Source of the DNA: Brachyhypopomus gauderio
Taxonomy: Eukaryota > Chordata > Actinopteri > Gymnotiformes > Hypopomidae
DNA: 64,000 nucleotides
Direction of reading: 5' to 3'
Assembly (NCBI RefSeq): GCF_052324685.1
Contig: NC_135214.1
Location: 25,401,765-25,465,764 of the forward strand
Shown here in pieces: positions 23,655 through 37,188 of this stretch. The notes under the pieces are model-generated. The model was given only the letters and a program-made list of their open reading frames with translations, did not search any database and had not been told where the DNA came from. The stretch's first letter is position 1, and each line of letters opens with the position of its first letter. Both the position numbers and the translations under genes were made by a program.

Positions 23655-26453
23655 TCCTTTTAATCCTCTCAGTAAAGTAACCTGAAAGGAATCACCTGTT
23701 CAAACACTTTTCACCTGTTGTGCAGCTAATTAAAGAAACCAAGGCGTGACTAATGAGTGAACGATACTTGGCTTTATGAAGACAGTACTGCTGCAGTAGT
23801 ACCAGAAACTGCATTTATTGATCCGACCTTAATGTTCTTTTCCTCTCATTTGCTTGTTTGTCACATGGGTGGAATTGACGGCCTGTTCCTCTGTTCTCCC
23901 CTTTGTGTGTTGAATATTTTAATCAAACACATATCATTTTCTCACTTTATGTTTGGTACAGTTTATTTACAAATGCTTTTGGGCCATTGATAATCCTTTT
24001 GTTCATCTAATATTGATGAAGGTTAGATGTAGGCAGAATAGTTGTGAGGATCACAAATGATATTTCAGACACAGAATTATGATTCAAATGAAAACATGAA
24101 TTAAGAAATAAATCTCAAAATTTCATGACACTTCATATAATCCTTTGGTTTGCTTTTACATGATGACGTACATCAGCTTTATCTGCAAAAGCAGTGTCAC
24201 TGAGCATTCACTACAACTAATGGAAGTTCATATTACATTATTTTATCCCCGAATTTCCACTCACTGAGAGTTTTTGGAGATCAGCGAGCAAAGGCCCAGA
24301 TCCCCAGAGGCAAATTCGCTTTCACTCACTGTGTGTGTAAATCGCTCAAAGATATCATCAGTGAGACTTGCCATTGTCCTGCAGACACCCGAAAATGATC
24401 AACTGGCTAAATATCTGGAAAGGTAAAATCAGTCCAAATCTTGTAGTGTAAAATGTACTGGAATACTATTAAAATTGGCAGTGATTGTGGTAATGAGCTA
24501 CAGCCAATGAGAGCACAAGACACAGACTAGGGTTCCTGTTAGGGTTAGGTTAACACAGGCAAATCCAAGGGAGGAGTTGTACAACAGCAGTCACGAGTTC
24601 ACCAAAGTTTCCCACGATCTACTTGTTGTTTTCAACTACAGCACACACAGCTTTGATTCCTCAATTCTTGTTGATGTACATTTTGGAGATAATTTACATT
24701 GTTTGAATGGTATGGTGCTATTCCATGTCACTTCTGTCAGGTGTTCACATGACAAACTGTAGCTTGGAGACCAGACAGATTCATCAGTCCTCTTGGTGAA
24801 AGAGCTTGAAATGTGTGATTGTTTGTTACCAATCAGTCATGTAATGAATGTATCCCATTCTGTGTTTGTTTCAACCAAATAAGTTTCTCCGATTTGTTCC
24901 ATATGACCTAAGAACTTGTGCGGAAGTAACGGTTCTCCTGTAACCCTCCGAGTAAGAGCTGCTCAACGAGATTAAAACCACCTGTATGCAAACCACAACT
25001 TCAACATTTCAGAATACAGGTCAGCAAGTTGAGCAGTTTGAATGGTACACCAACCTTAAACTTGGAAAGTCACATTGTTTGTCTGTAGCCAGGGCCAGCC
25101 CAAGCCTTTATGGGGCCCTAAGCAGAATTTCATTTGGGGCCCCACATACAACCTCCTCAGCTCCAAATTCTTATGTAATAGGCTCATGGTGATATCTTGG
25201 TGCTCTTGGGTGCCCTGAGCAGCCACATAATTCAAGTCTGCCTTGGGCCAGCTCTGTCTGTGGCATAACGCACCTCTTCCTGCTCACTGCAGAATGAGCT
25301 AACTGGCAACATTAACTAGAGCACCACCAGCAAGAATGTCTACGGTATGCCCTCCTTTTTTATAAACCAAACACTGGAAAGACTCATGTCATCGCTGTAA
25401 TCCAGAACTTCAAATTATGAAAAAGATCGCAGAAATACACTGACATTTAGAGAGGACAAATATTAGGGTCTTTGGATAGAGACGTTTAATGCAGTTAGCT
25501 TTCATCTCAGCATTTAATTTTGTCCATGGATTTGTGTTTGAAACCAAAAGGTCTCATCAGTTATGAAGTGTTTGAAATCAACTGAATACATAAAATATAT
25601 AATTGACATCATGTAGATTATGTTGTCAAATGAACGAACAGCTTTACAGTAAGACCCCAACATTCACAGGGGTTAAGCTCCACACCATGAGTTTTGAAAA
25701 CGTGTGCATTTTGGACAGACAACTAAGGCCTATAAAGACCCGTCTTCATATGTTAAACCCCAACACACTTCAGGTTACTTAAAAAATGTTAACTTGCATT
25801 AGTTTTTAAAATCATACAGGTAAAATGCAAGACAGTAGTGTACAGTAAGCTTACATACACGTATACTGTCTGTCATCTTGTGCCCTCTCCCATCTTCTAC
25901 GAGACGCTGAATGCTATGCCATTTTCTTTGTGTATGATAAAATTAGGGAACACTCATACATGCTTATGATGCACCAGCCACCATTTTCTTTACCAATAAA
26001 GCATTGTCTACAGTAAAAATCCATTCTCAAATTAAGTTCTAAATGCCCATTGACAGACCTCCTTGCTGTTAGCAGACCAAGTTACCATTCGTTGATACAC
26101 TTTGTATCCACCCCTCATCCACGCCAAGCTCACTTGGAGATCACTCACCTCGTGATAACCTGTGACGACATGAGAACCTAAACAGGGAAGTTACGCCGAG
26201 TCTTCTCAGCCACACAGCTCGACAAAGTGGTTCAGGCATTCAGATTCTGACCAGTATAGTTGCAACACGCATCAGGGGAAGAACTTCTGCAATCACCACT
26301 TGCTAATGAGACCAACTCACTGAATCGGACACCATTTAACAGAAAAAAAAGCTAGCAGAGACAGCGATGTTGCAATCAAATTTTATTTAAAAGGAGGAAG
26401 AACCATGTCAAGAACCGTTTCAGCATCCCACTGCAAGATGGTAGACTTGACCC

Positions 26454-29021
26454 CTAGTGCCTCACCATCCCACTGAACTGGGTAGAAGGCAACTGGGATT
26501 TAATCTGCTGGAAGGAGGAAGGACCAGGCGTGTCCTGAGAAGAGCTGTAGCTGGTTGAGGAAGGAGATCCACTAGTGCTCAACCACACACCAGAGGATTG
26601 TTGGTCCCTGCCAAAAGCCACAGCAGATGCTGGTTGCTTCACGACTGCCCATGTCACAGCATCCTCTCCCGACTGACCAGAGTTGCCACCAACAAGTCCT
26701 TTGGACACCCCACTAGATGGGATCTGGGCAACTGGGCTATGTTGATTGGATGATGCAGTGTGGGGTCCTGGTTGGTTAGGGGTACCCTGCTTCTGGGCAG
26801 TGTGCAACACAGCCTGGTGGGCAGACCACTGGCCTGTACCTGTAGCCTGGGATGGCAGAGATCCGTAGTAGCTGTTGCTGCCTTGTGCAGAGTCACTAGC
26901 AGACTGCTGGCTAGTGGAGGTCACACAAGCACTCACACTGGAATCCTCCATCTGGGTCTGGGCTGAAGCCTGGTTCTGGCTAGATGTCTGCCATGTGCTT
27001 GCAACCTGAGAAGGGTGGGCACCATAGGTGGTGGTGCTGCTTTGGGGTACTGCATCCCTAGCAGATGGTTGGCCGGCTGAAATAAAGCCAGAACTCACGC
27101 TGGCGACAGTGGAACCCTCCATCTGGGCCTGGGCAGTCTGTACTGAAGGCTGGTTATGGCTAGAAACCTGCCATGTCCCTGCACCCTTGGAATACAGAGA
27201 TCCATACCCACCGTTTTGTGGCACGTCACTGGAAGACTGCTGGCTGGTGGCGGTTGTCACACCAGACCCCACACTGGAACCCTTCATCTGGGCCTGGGCA
27301 GTCTGCAGTGCAGACTGGAAGCTAGATGTCTGCCATGTGCTTACAACCTGGGATGGCAGAACATTGTTGCTACCGCTTTGTGCAGCATCACTAGCAGACC
27401 ACCGTGTGGGGGAGGTCACACCAACACTATGCATCTGGGAATGGGCAGGTTGCAGTACAGGCCAAGAAGGTTGGGTACCATAGCCGCTGCTGGCAGACTG
27501 TTGGCTAGTGGAGGTCAAGCCAGAACCTACACCAGAACTCTGCATCTGGGCCTGGTTCTGGTTAGACGTCTGCCATGTGCTCCCACCCTGGGAATACAAA
27601 GGTGGATAGTAGCTACTTTTTGGTGGAACATCCCCAGACTGCTGGCTGGTTGAGCTTATACCAGGTGCAGACTGGAGGCTAGATGTCAGCTGTGTACTTG
27701 CAACCTGAGAAGGGTAGGCAATATGGGAGGTGCTGCCACCTACTTGTGCAGACTGGAGGCTAGAGGTCAGCTGTGTACTTGCAACCTGAGAAGGGTAGGC
27801 AACATGGGAGGTGCTGCCACCTACTTGTGCAGACTGGGGGCTAGTAGAAGTTACACTGGAATGCATAGGGGAGCTGGGGCTAGACAAAAGAAGGAGTCTT
27901 GATTTCATGACTGGTGAAGCAGACCAGCTGGAACTCTGGTACTGACCACCAGAGCTGCCTTGCTGAGAGGTTGAAGCAGATACACCTACAGTCTGGGAGT
28001 CAGAAGGAAGCAGGAATTGTGGGTAGCTTTGAGGTTGAGAAGGGACATGGGTAGGAGGCTGAGGATTCTCTGGAGGAAGGTATGTTGACTGGCCTGAGGT
28101 CAGTGTCCAATATACTCCCTGGTTGTTAGGAGCAGACTGTACAGATGTAGCATGTCCCTTAGAACCAGTAGACCAACTTGGGAAACCTTGAGCACTGGAT
28201 ACAGTGGCCAAGCTGTCAGAAGACCCCTGATGCAGAGCACCTTGTTGAAAAAGGTTGCTAGAAACCTGGGGGTTGCCAAGGACACTCTTGGAGCCCTGTC
28301 CCTGAAAATGAGTTTCAACATTGCCAGAGGAACCTGGCAGCTGGGCTTGGGTTACATGTCCAGGGACTTGCTGGCCACTTTGGAACACAGACTGGTAAAT
28401 CCCAGCAGAGCCACTTGCAGTCTCAGATCCTGGCAAAACCATTTGATCACTGGAACCACAACTTGACTGTACAACCTGAGTCCAACTGGGGTCCGAGACT
28501 TGCTGAGGCAGCACAGATCTACTTTGCATGCCTGCAACACTGGGAGCAGAGCCTGCGGTCTTGGTCACATAAGGAAGGTCGTGGACTCCTTGGTGTTGAG
28601 CCACAGAACCAGACACCGTTGCACCATACAAGGACAGTGGCACCCTTTTATTCCTCACTTGAAGGGGAAGGAATAAAGAAATTGCTTATTTTCTTGGATG
28701 TGGACAAAGTAACAGTATCTGTGGTTTGGTGTGATCAATTTCTTACCTACAAGCCCATCTGCAGTCCTCAACAGAAACACAGCAGTGAGGAGTAACCAAA
28801 GCCTACAAGACAACAGAGCATTTAAACATAGGAAACATGCTGTCTTAAAAACAGACACAGAGATACCACATCATGGTCTCATTATAGAACTACCTTCTGC
28901 ACCACCACATCATGCCTCCAGACAAGAAAAACAAAAAAAAGAAGCCCAACTCCAAGCTTCATGCACCAACCCGTTCTCTATGAGATGCACAGACAAACAC
29001 AGCACCCTTGCCTACCTGCAT
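26454..29021 (-). CDS. Copy 5: secreted Ser/Gln-rich repeat protein, 768 aa
   Basis: Same gene, with exons 29021-29016, 28843-28747 and 28657-26454. The protein has L17, G426, V651 and E699 and is identical to copies 7 and 8. Its spacer carries the AAACTGATTACTTGG variant (near 30420) of copies 2, 3 and 9, although its coding variants side with copies 7 and 8. Confidence 0.78.
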
Positions 29022-31821
29022 TCCTTTTAATCCTCTCAGTAAAGTAACCTGAAAGGAATCACCTGTTCAAACACTTTTCACCTGTTGTGCAGCTAATTAA
29101 AGAAACCAAGGCGTGACTAATGAGTGAACGATACTTGGCTTTATGAAGACAGTACTGCTGCAGTAGTACCAGAAACTGCATTTATTGATCCGACCTTAAT
29201 GTTCTTTTCCTCTCATTTGCTTGTTTGTCACATGGGTGGAATTGACGGGCTGTTCCTCTGTTCTCCCCTTTGTGTGTTGAATATTTTAATCAAACACATA
29301 TCATTTTCTCACTTTATGTTTGGTACAGTTTATTTACAAATGCTTTTGGGCCATTGATAATCCTTTTGTTCATCTAATATTGATGAAGGTTAGATGTAGG
29401 CAGAATAGTTGTGAGGATCACAAATGATATTTCAGACACAGAATTATGATTCAAATGAAAACATGAATTAAGAAATAAATCTCAAAATTTCATGACACTT
29501 CATATAATCCTTTGGTTTGCTTTTACATGATGACGTACATCAGCTTTATCTGCAAAAGCAGTGTCACTGAGCATTCACTACAACTAATGGAAGTTCATAT
29601 TACATTATTTTATCCCCGAATTTCCACTCACTGAGAGTTTTTGGAGATCAGCGAGCAAAGGCCCAGATCCCCAGAGGCAAATTCGCTTTCACTCACTGTG
29701 TGTGTAAATCGCTCAAAGATATCATCAGTGAGACTTGCCATTGTCCTGCAGACACCCGAAAATGATCAACTGGCTAAATATCTGGAAAGGTAAAATCAGT
29801 CCAAATCTTGTAGTGTAAAATGTACTGGAATACTATTAAAATTGGCAGTGATTGTGGTAATGAGCTACAGCCAATGAGAGCACAAGACACAGACTAGGGT
29901 TCCTGTTAGGGTTAGGTTAACACAGGCAAATCCAAGGGAGGAGTTGTACAACAGCAGTCACGAGTTCACCAAAGTTTCCCACGATCTACTTGTTGTTTTC
30001 AACTACAGCACACACAGCTTTGATTCCTCAATTCTTGTTGATGTACATTTTGGAGATAATTTACATTGTTTGAATGGTATGGTGCTATTCCATGTCACTT
30101 CTGTCAGGTGTTCACATGACAAACTGTAGCTTGGAGACCAGACAGATTCATCAGTCCTCTTGGTGAAAGAGCTTGAAATGTGTGATTGTTTGTTACCAAT
30201 CAGTCATGTAATGAATGTATCCCATTCTGTGTTTGTTTCAACCAAATAAGTTTCTCCGATTTGTTCCATATGACCTAAGAACTTGTGCGGAAGTAACGGT
30301 TCTCCTGTAACCCTCCGAGTAAGAGCTGCTCAACGAGATTAAAACCACCTGTATGCAAACCACAACTTCAACATTTCAGAATACAGGTCAGCAAGTTGAG
30401 CAGTTTGAATGGTACACCAAACTGATTACTTGGAAAGTCACATTGTTTGTCTGTAGCCAGGGCCAGCCCAAGCCTTTATGGGGCCCTAAGCAGAATTTCA
30501 TTTGGGGCCCCACATACAACCTCCTCAGCTCCAAATTCTTATGTAATAGGCTCATGGTGATATCTTGGTGCTCTTGGGTGCCCTGAGCAGCCACATAATT
30601 CGAGTCTGCCTTGGGCCAGCTCTGTCTGTGGCATAACGCACCTCTTCCTGCTCACTGCAGAATGAGCTAACTGGCAACATTAACTAGAGCACCACCAGCA
30701 AGAATGTCTACGGTATGCCCTCCTTTTTTATAAACCAAACACTGGAAAGACTCATGTCATCGCTGTAATCCAGAACTTCAAATTATGAAAAAGATCGCAG
30801 AAATACACTGACATTTAGAGAGGACAAATATTAGGGTCTTTGGATAGAGACGTTTAATGCAGTTAGCTTTCATCTCAGCATTTAATTTTGTCCATGGATT
30901 TGTGTTTGAAACCAAAAGGTCTCATCAGTTATGAAGTGTTTGAAATCAACTGAATACATAAAATATATAATTGACATCATGTAGATTATGTTGTCAAATG
31001 AACGAACAGCTTTACAGTAAGACCCCAACATTCACAGGGGTTAAGCTCCACACCATGAGTTTTGAAAACGTGTGCATTTTGGACAGACAACTAAGGCCTA
31101 TAAAGACCCGTCTTCATATGTTAAACCCCAACACACTTCAGGTTACTTAAAAAATGTTAACTTGCATTAGTTTTTAAAATCATACAGGTAAAATGCAAGA
31201 CAGTAGTGTACAGTAAGCTTACATACACGTATACTGTCTGTCATCTTGTGCCCTCTCCCATCTTCTACGAGACGCTGAATGCTATGCCATTTTCTTTGTG
31301 TATGATAAAATTAGGGAACACTCATACATGCTTATGATGCACCAGCCACCATTTTCTTTACCAATAAAGCATTGTCTACAGTAAAAATCCATTCTCAAAT
31401 TAAGTTCTAAATGCCCATTGACAGACCTCCTTGCTGTTAGCAGACCAAGTTACCATTCGTTGATACACTTTGTATCCACCCCTCATCCACGCCAAGCTCA
31501 CTTGGAGATCACTCACCTCGTGATAACCTGTGACGACATGAGAACCTAAACAGGGAAGTTACGCCGAGTCTTCTCAGCCACACAGCTCGACAAAGTGGTT
31601 CAGGCATTCAGATTCTGACCAGTATAGTTGCAACACGCATCAGGGGAAGAACTTCTGCAATCACCACTTGCTAATGAGACCAACTCACTGAATCGGACAC
31701 CATTTAACAGAAAAAAAAGCTAGCAGAGACAGCGATGTTGCAATCAAATTTTATTTAAAAGGAGGAAGAACCATGTCAAGAACCGTTTCAGCATCCCACT
31801 GCAAGATGGTAGACTTGACCC

Positions 31822-34389
31822 CTAGTGCCTCACCATCCCACTGAACTGGGTAGAAGGCAACTGGGATTTAATCTGCTGGAAGGAGGAAGGACCAGGCGTG
31901 TCCTGAGAAGAGCTGTAGCTGGTTGAGGAAGGAGATCCACTAGTGCTCAACCACACACCAGAGGATTGTTGGTCCCTGCCAAAAGCCACAGCAGATGCTG
32001 GTTGCTTCACGACTGCCCATGTCACAGCATCCTCTCCCGACTGACCAGAGTTGCCACCAACAAGTCCTTTGGACACCCCACTAGATGGGATCTGGGCAAC
32101 TGGGCTATGTTGATTGGATGATGCAGTGTGGGGTCCTGGTTGGTTAGGGGTACCCTGCTTCTGGGCAGTGTGCAACACAGCCTGGTGGGCAGACCACTGG
32201 CCTGTACCTGTAGCCTGGGATGGCAGAGATCCGTAGTAGCTGTTGCTGCCTTGTGCAGAGTCACTAGCAGACTGCTGGCTAGTGGAGGTCACACAAGCAC
32301 TCACACTGGAATCCTCCATCTGGGTCTGGGCTGAAGCCTGGTTCTGGCTAGATGTCTGCCATGTGCTTGCAACCTGAGAAGGGTGGGCACCATAGGTGGT
32401 GGTGCTGCTTTGGGGTACTGCATCCCTAGCAGATGGTTGGCCGGCTGAAATAAAGCCAGAACTCACGCTGGCGACAGTGGAACCCTCCATCTGGGCCTGG
32501 GCAGTCTGTACTGAAGGCTGGTTATGGCTAGAAACCTGCCATGTCCCTGCACCCTTGGAATACAGAGATCCATACCCACCGTTTTGTGGCACGTCACTGG
32601 AAGACTGCTGGCTGGTGGCGGTTGTCACACCAGACCCCACACTGGAACCCTTCATCTGGGCCTGGGCAGTCTGCAGTGCAGACTGGAAGCTAGATGTCTG
32701 CCATGTGCTTACAACCTGGGATGGCAGAACATTGTTGCTACCGCTTTGTGCAGCATCACTAGCAGACCACCGTGTGGGGGAGGTCACACCAACACTATGC
32801 ATCTGGGAATGGGCAGGTTGCAGTACAGGCCAAGAAGGTTGGGTACCATAGCCGCTGCTGGCAGACTGTTGGCTAGTGGAGGTCAAGCCAGAACCTACAC
32901 CAGAACTCTGCATCTGGGCCTGGTTCTGGTTAGACGTCTGCCATGTGCTCCCACCCTGGGAATACAAAGGTGGATAGTAGCTACTTTTTGGTGGAACATC
33001 CCCAGACTGCTGGCTGGTTGAGCTTATACCAGGTGCAGACTGGAGGCTAGATGTCAGCTGTGTACTTGCAACCTGAGAAGGGTAGGCAATATGGGAGGTG
33101 CTGCCACCTACTTGTGCAGACTGGAGGCTAGAGGTCAGCTGTGTACTTGCAACCTGAGAAGGGTAGGCAACATGGGAGGTGCTGCCACCTACTTGTGCAG
33201 ACTGGGGGCTAGTAGAAGTTACACTGGAATGCATAGGGGAGCTGGGGCTAGACAAAAGAAGGAGTCTTGATTTCATGACTGGTGAAGCAGACCAGCTGGA
33301 ACTCTGGTACTGACCACCAGAGCTGCCTTGCTGAGAGGTTGAAGCAGATACACCTACAGTCTGGGAGTCAGAAGGAAGCAGGAATTGTGGGTAGCTTTGA
33401 GGTTGAGAAGGGACATGGGTAGGAGGCTGAGGATTCTCTGGAGGAAGGTATGTTGACTGGCCTGAGGTCAGTGTCCAATATACTCCCTGGTTGTTAGGAG
33501 CAGACTGTACAGATGTAGCATGTCCCTTAGAACCAGTAGACCAACTTGGGAAACCTTGAGCACTGGATACAGTGGCCAAGCTGTCAGAAGACCCCTGATG
33601 CAGAGCACCTTGTTGAAAAAGGTTGCTAGAAACCTGGGGGTTGCCAAGGACACTCTTGGAGCCCTGTCCCTGAAAATGAGTTTCAACATTGCCAGAGGAA
33701 CCTGGCAGCTGGGCTTGGGTTACATGTCCAGGGACTTGCTGGCCACTTTGGAACACAGACTGGTAAATCCCAGCAGAGCCACTTGCAGTCTCAGATCCTG
33801 GCAAAACCATTTGATCACTGGAACCACAACTTGACTGTACAACCTGAGTCCAACTGGGGTCCGAGACTTGCTGAGGCAGCACAGATCTACTTTGCATGCC
33901 TGCAACACTGGGAGCAGAGCCTGCGGTCTTGGTCACATAAGGAAGGTCGTGGACTCCTTGGTGTTGAGCCACAGAACCAGACACCGTTGCACCATACAAG
34001 GACAGTGGCACCCTTTTATTCCTCACTTGAAGGGGAAGGAATAAAGAAATTGCTTATTTTCTTGGATGTGGACAAAGTAACAGTATCTGTGGTTTGGTGT
34101 GATCAATTTCTTACCTACAAGCCCATCTGCAGTCCTCAACAGAAACACAGCAGTGAGGAGTAACCAATGCCTACAAGACAACAGAGCATTTAAACATAGG
34201 AAACATGCTGTCTTAAAAACAGACACAGAGATACCACATCATGGTCTCATTATAGAACTACCTTCTGCACCACCACATCATGCCTCCAGACAAGAAAAAC
34301 AAAAAAAAGAAGCCCAACTCCAAGCTTCATGCACCAACCCGTTCTCTATGAGATGCACAGACAAACACAGCACCCTTGCCTACCTGCAT
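31822..34389 (-). CDS. Copy 6: secreted Ser/Gln-rich repeat protein, 768 aa
   Basis: Same gene, with exons 34389-34384, 34211-34115 and 34025-31822. It combines H17 (with copies 1 and 4) with G426, V651 and E699. Upstream it has the AACCTTAAACTTGG spacer variant (near 35785). Confidence 0.78.
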
Positions 34390-37188
34390 TCCTTTTAATC
34401 CTCTCAGTAAAGTAACCTGAAAGGAATCACCTGTTCAAACACTTTTCACCTGTTGTGCAGCTAATTAAAGAAACCAAGGCGTGACTAATGAGTGAACGAT
34501 ACTTGGCTTTATGAAGACAGTACTGCTGCAGTAGTACCAGAAACTGCATTTATTGATCCGACCTTAATGTTCTTTTCCTCTCATTTGCTTGTTTGTCACA
34601 TGGGTGGAATTGACGGCCTGTTCCTCTGTTCTCCCCTTTGTGTGTTGAATATTTTAATCAAACACATATCATTTTCTCACTTTATGTTTGGTACAGTTTA
34701 TTTACAAATGCTTTTGGGCCATTGATAATCCTTTTGTTCATCTAATATTGATGAAGGTTAGATGTAGGCAGAATAGTTGTGAGGATCACAAATGATATTT
34801 CAGACACAGAATTATGATTCAAATGAAAACATGAATTAAGAAATAAATCTCAAAATTTCATGACACTTCATATAATCCTTTGGTTTGCTTTTACATGATG
34901 ACGTACATCAGCTTTATCTGCAAAAGCAGTGTCACTGAGCATTCACTACAACTAATGGAAGTTCATATTACATTATTTTATCCCCGAATTTCCACTCACT
35001 GAGAGTTTTTGGAGATCAGCGAGCAAAGGCCCAGATCCCCAGAGGCAAATTCGCTTTCACTCACTGTGTGTGTAAATCGCTCAAAGATATCATCAGTGAG
35101 ACTTGCCATTGTCCTGCAGACACCCGAAAATGATCAACTGGCTAAATATCTGGAAAGGTAAAATCAGTCCAAATCTTGTAGTGTAAAATGTACTGGAATA
35201 CTATTAAAATTGGCAGTGATTGTGGTAATGAGCTACAGCCAATGAGAGCACAAGACACAGACTAGGGTTCCTGTTAGGGTTAGGTTAACACAGGCAAATC
35301 CAAGGGAGGAGTTGTACAACAGCAGTCACGAGTTCACCAAAGTTTCCCACGATCTACTTGTTGTTTTCAACTACAGCACACACAGCTTTGATTCCTCAAT
35401 TCTTGTTGATGTACATTTTGGAGATAATTTACATTGTTTGAATGGTATGGTGCTATTCCATGTCACTTCTGTCAGGTGTTCACATGACAAACTGTAGCTT
35501 GGAGACCAGACAGATTCATCAGTCCTCTTGGTGAAAGAGCTTGAAATGTGTGATTGTTTGTTACCAATCAGTCATGTAATGAATGTATCCCATTCTGTGT
35601 TTGTTTCAACCAAATAAGTTTCTCCGATTTGTTCCATATGACCTAAGAACTTGTGCGGAAGTAACGGTTCTCCTGTAACCCTCCGAGTAAGAGCTGCTCA
35701 ACGAGATTAAAACCACCTGTATGCAAACCACAACTTCAACATTTCAGAATACAGGTCAGCAAGTTGAGCAGTTTGAATGGTACACCAACCTTAAACTTGG
35801 AAAGTCACATTGTTTGTCTGTAGCCAGGGCCAGCCCAAGCCTTTATGGGGCCCTAAGCAGAATTTCATTTGGGGCCCCACATACAACCTCCTCAGCTCCA
35901 AATTCTTATGTAATAGGCTCATGGTGATATCTTGGTGCTCTTGGGTGCCCTGAGCAGCCACATAATTCGAGTCTGCCTTGGGCCAGCTCTGTCTGTGGCA
36001 TAACGCACCTCTTCCTGCTCACTGCAGAATGAGCTAACTGGCAACATTAACTAGAGCACCACCAGCAAGAATGTCTACGGTATGCCCTCCTTTTTTATAA
36101 ACCAAACACTGGAAAGACTCATGTCATCGCTGTAATCCAGAACTTCAAATTATGAAAAAGATCGCAGAAATACACTGACATTTAGAGAGGACAAATATTA
36201 GGGTCTTTGGATAGAGACGTTTAATGCAGTTAGCTTTCATCTCAGCATTTAATTTTGTCCATGGATTTGTGTTTGAAACCAAAAGGTCTCATCAGTTATG
36301 AAGTGTTTGAAATCAACTGAATACATAAAATATATAATTGACATCATGTAGATTATGTTGTCAAATGAACGAACAGCTTTACAGTAAGACCCCAACATTC
36401 ACAGGGGTTAAGCTCCACACCATGAGTTTTGAAAACGTGTGCATTTTGGACAGACAACTAAGGCCTATAAAGACCCGTCTTCATATGTTAAACCCCAACA
36501 CACTTCAGGTTACTTAAAAAATGTTAACTTGCATTAGTTTTTAAAATCATACAGGTAAAATGCAAGACAGTAGTGTACAGTAAGCTTACATACACGTATA
36601 CTGTCTGTCATCTTGTGCCCTCTCCCATCTTCTACGAGACGCTGAATGCTATGCCATTTTCTTTGTGTATGATAAAATTAGGGAACACTCATACATGCTT
36701 ATGATGCACCAGCCACCATTTTCTTTACCAATAAAGCATTGTCTACAGTAAAAATCCATTCTCAAATTAAGTTCTAAATGCCCATTGACAGACCTCCTTG
36801 CTGTTAGCAGACCAAGTTACCATTCGTTGATACACTTTGTATCCACCCCTCATCCACGCCAAGCTCACTTGGAGATCACTCACCTCGTGATAACCTGTGA
36901 CGACATGAGAACCTAAACAGGGAAGTTACGCCGAGTCTTCTCAGCCACACAGCTCGACAAAGTGGTTCAGGCATTCAGATTCTGACCAGTATAGTTGCAA
37001 CACGCATCAGGGGAAGAACTTCTGCAATCACCACTTGCTAATGAGACCAACTCACTGAATCGGACACCATTTAACAGAAAAAAAAGCTAGCAGAGACAGC
37101 GATGTTGCAATCAAATTTTATTTAAAAGGAGGAAGAACCATGTCAAGAACCGTTTCAGCATCCCACTGCAAGATGGTAGACTTGACCC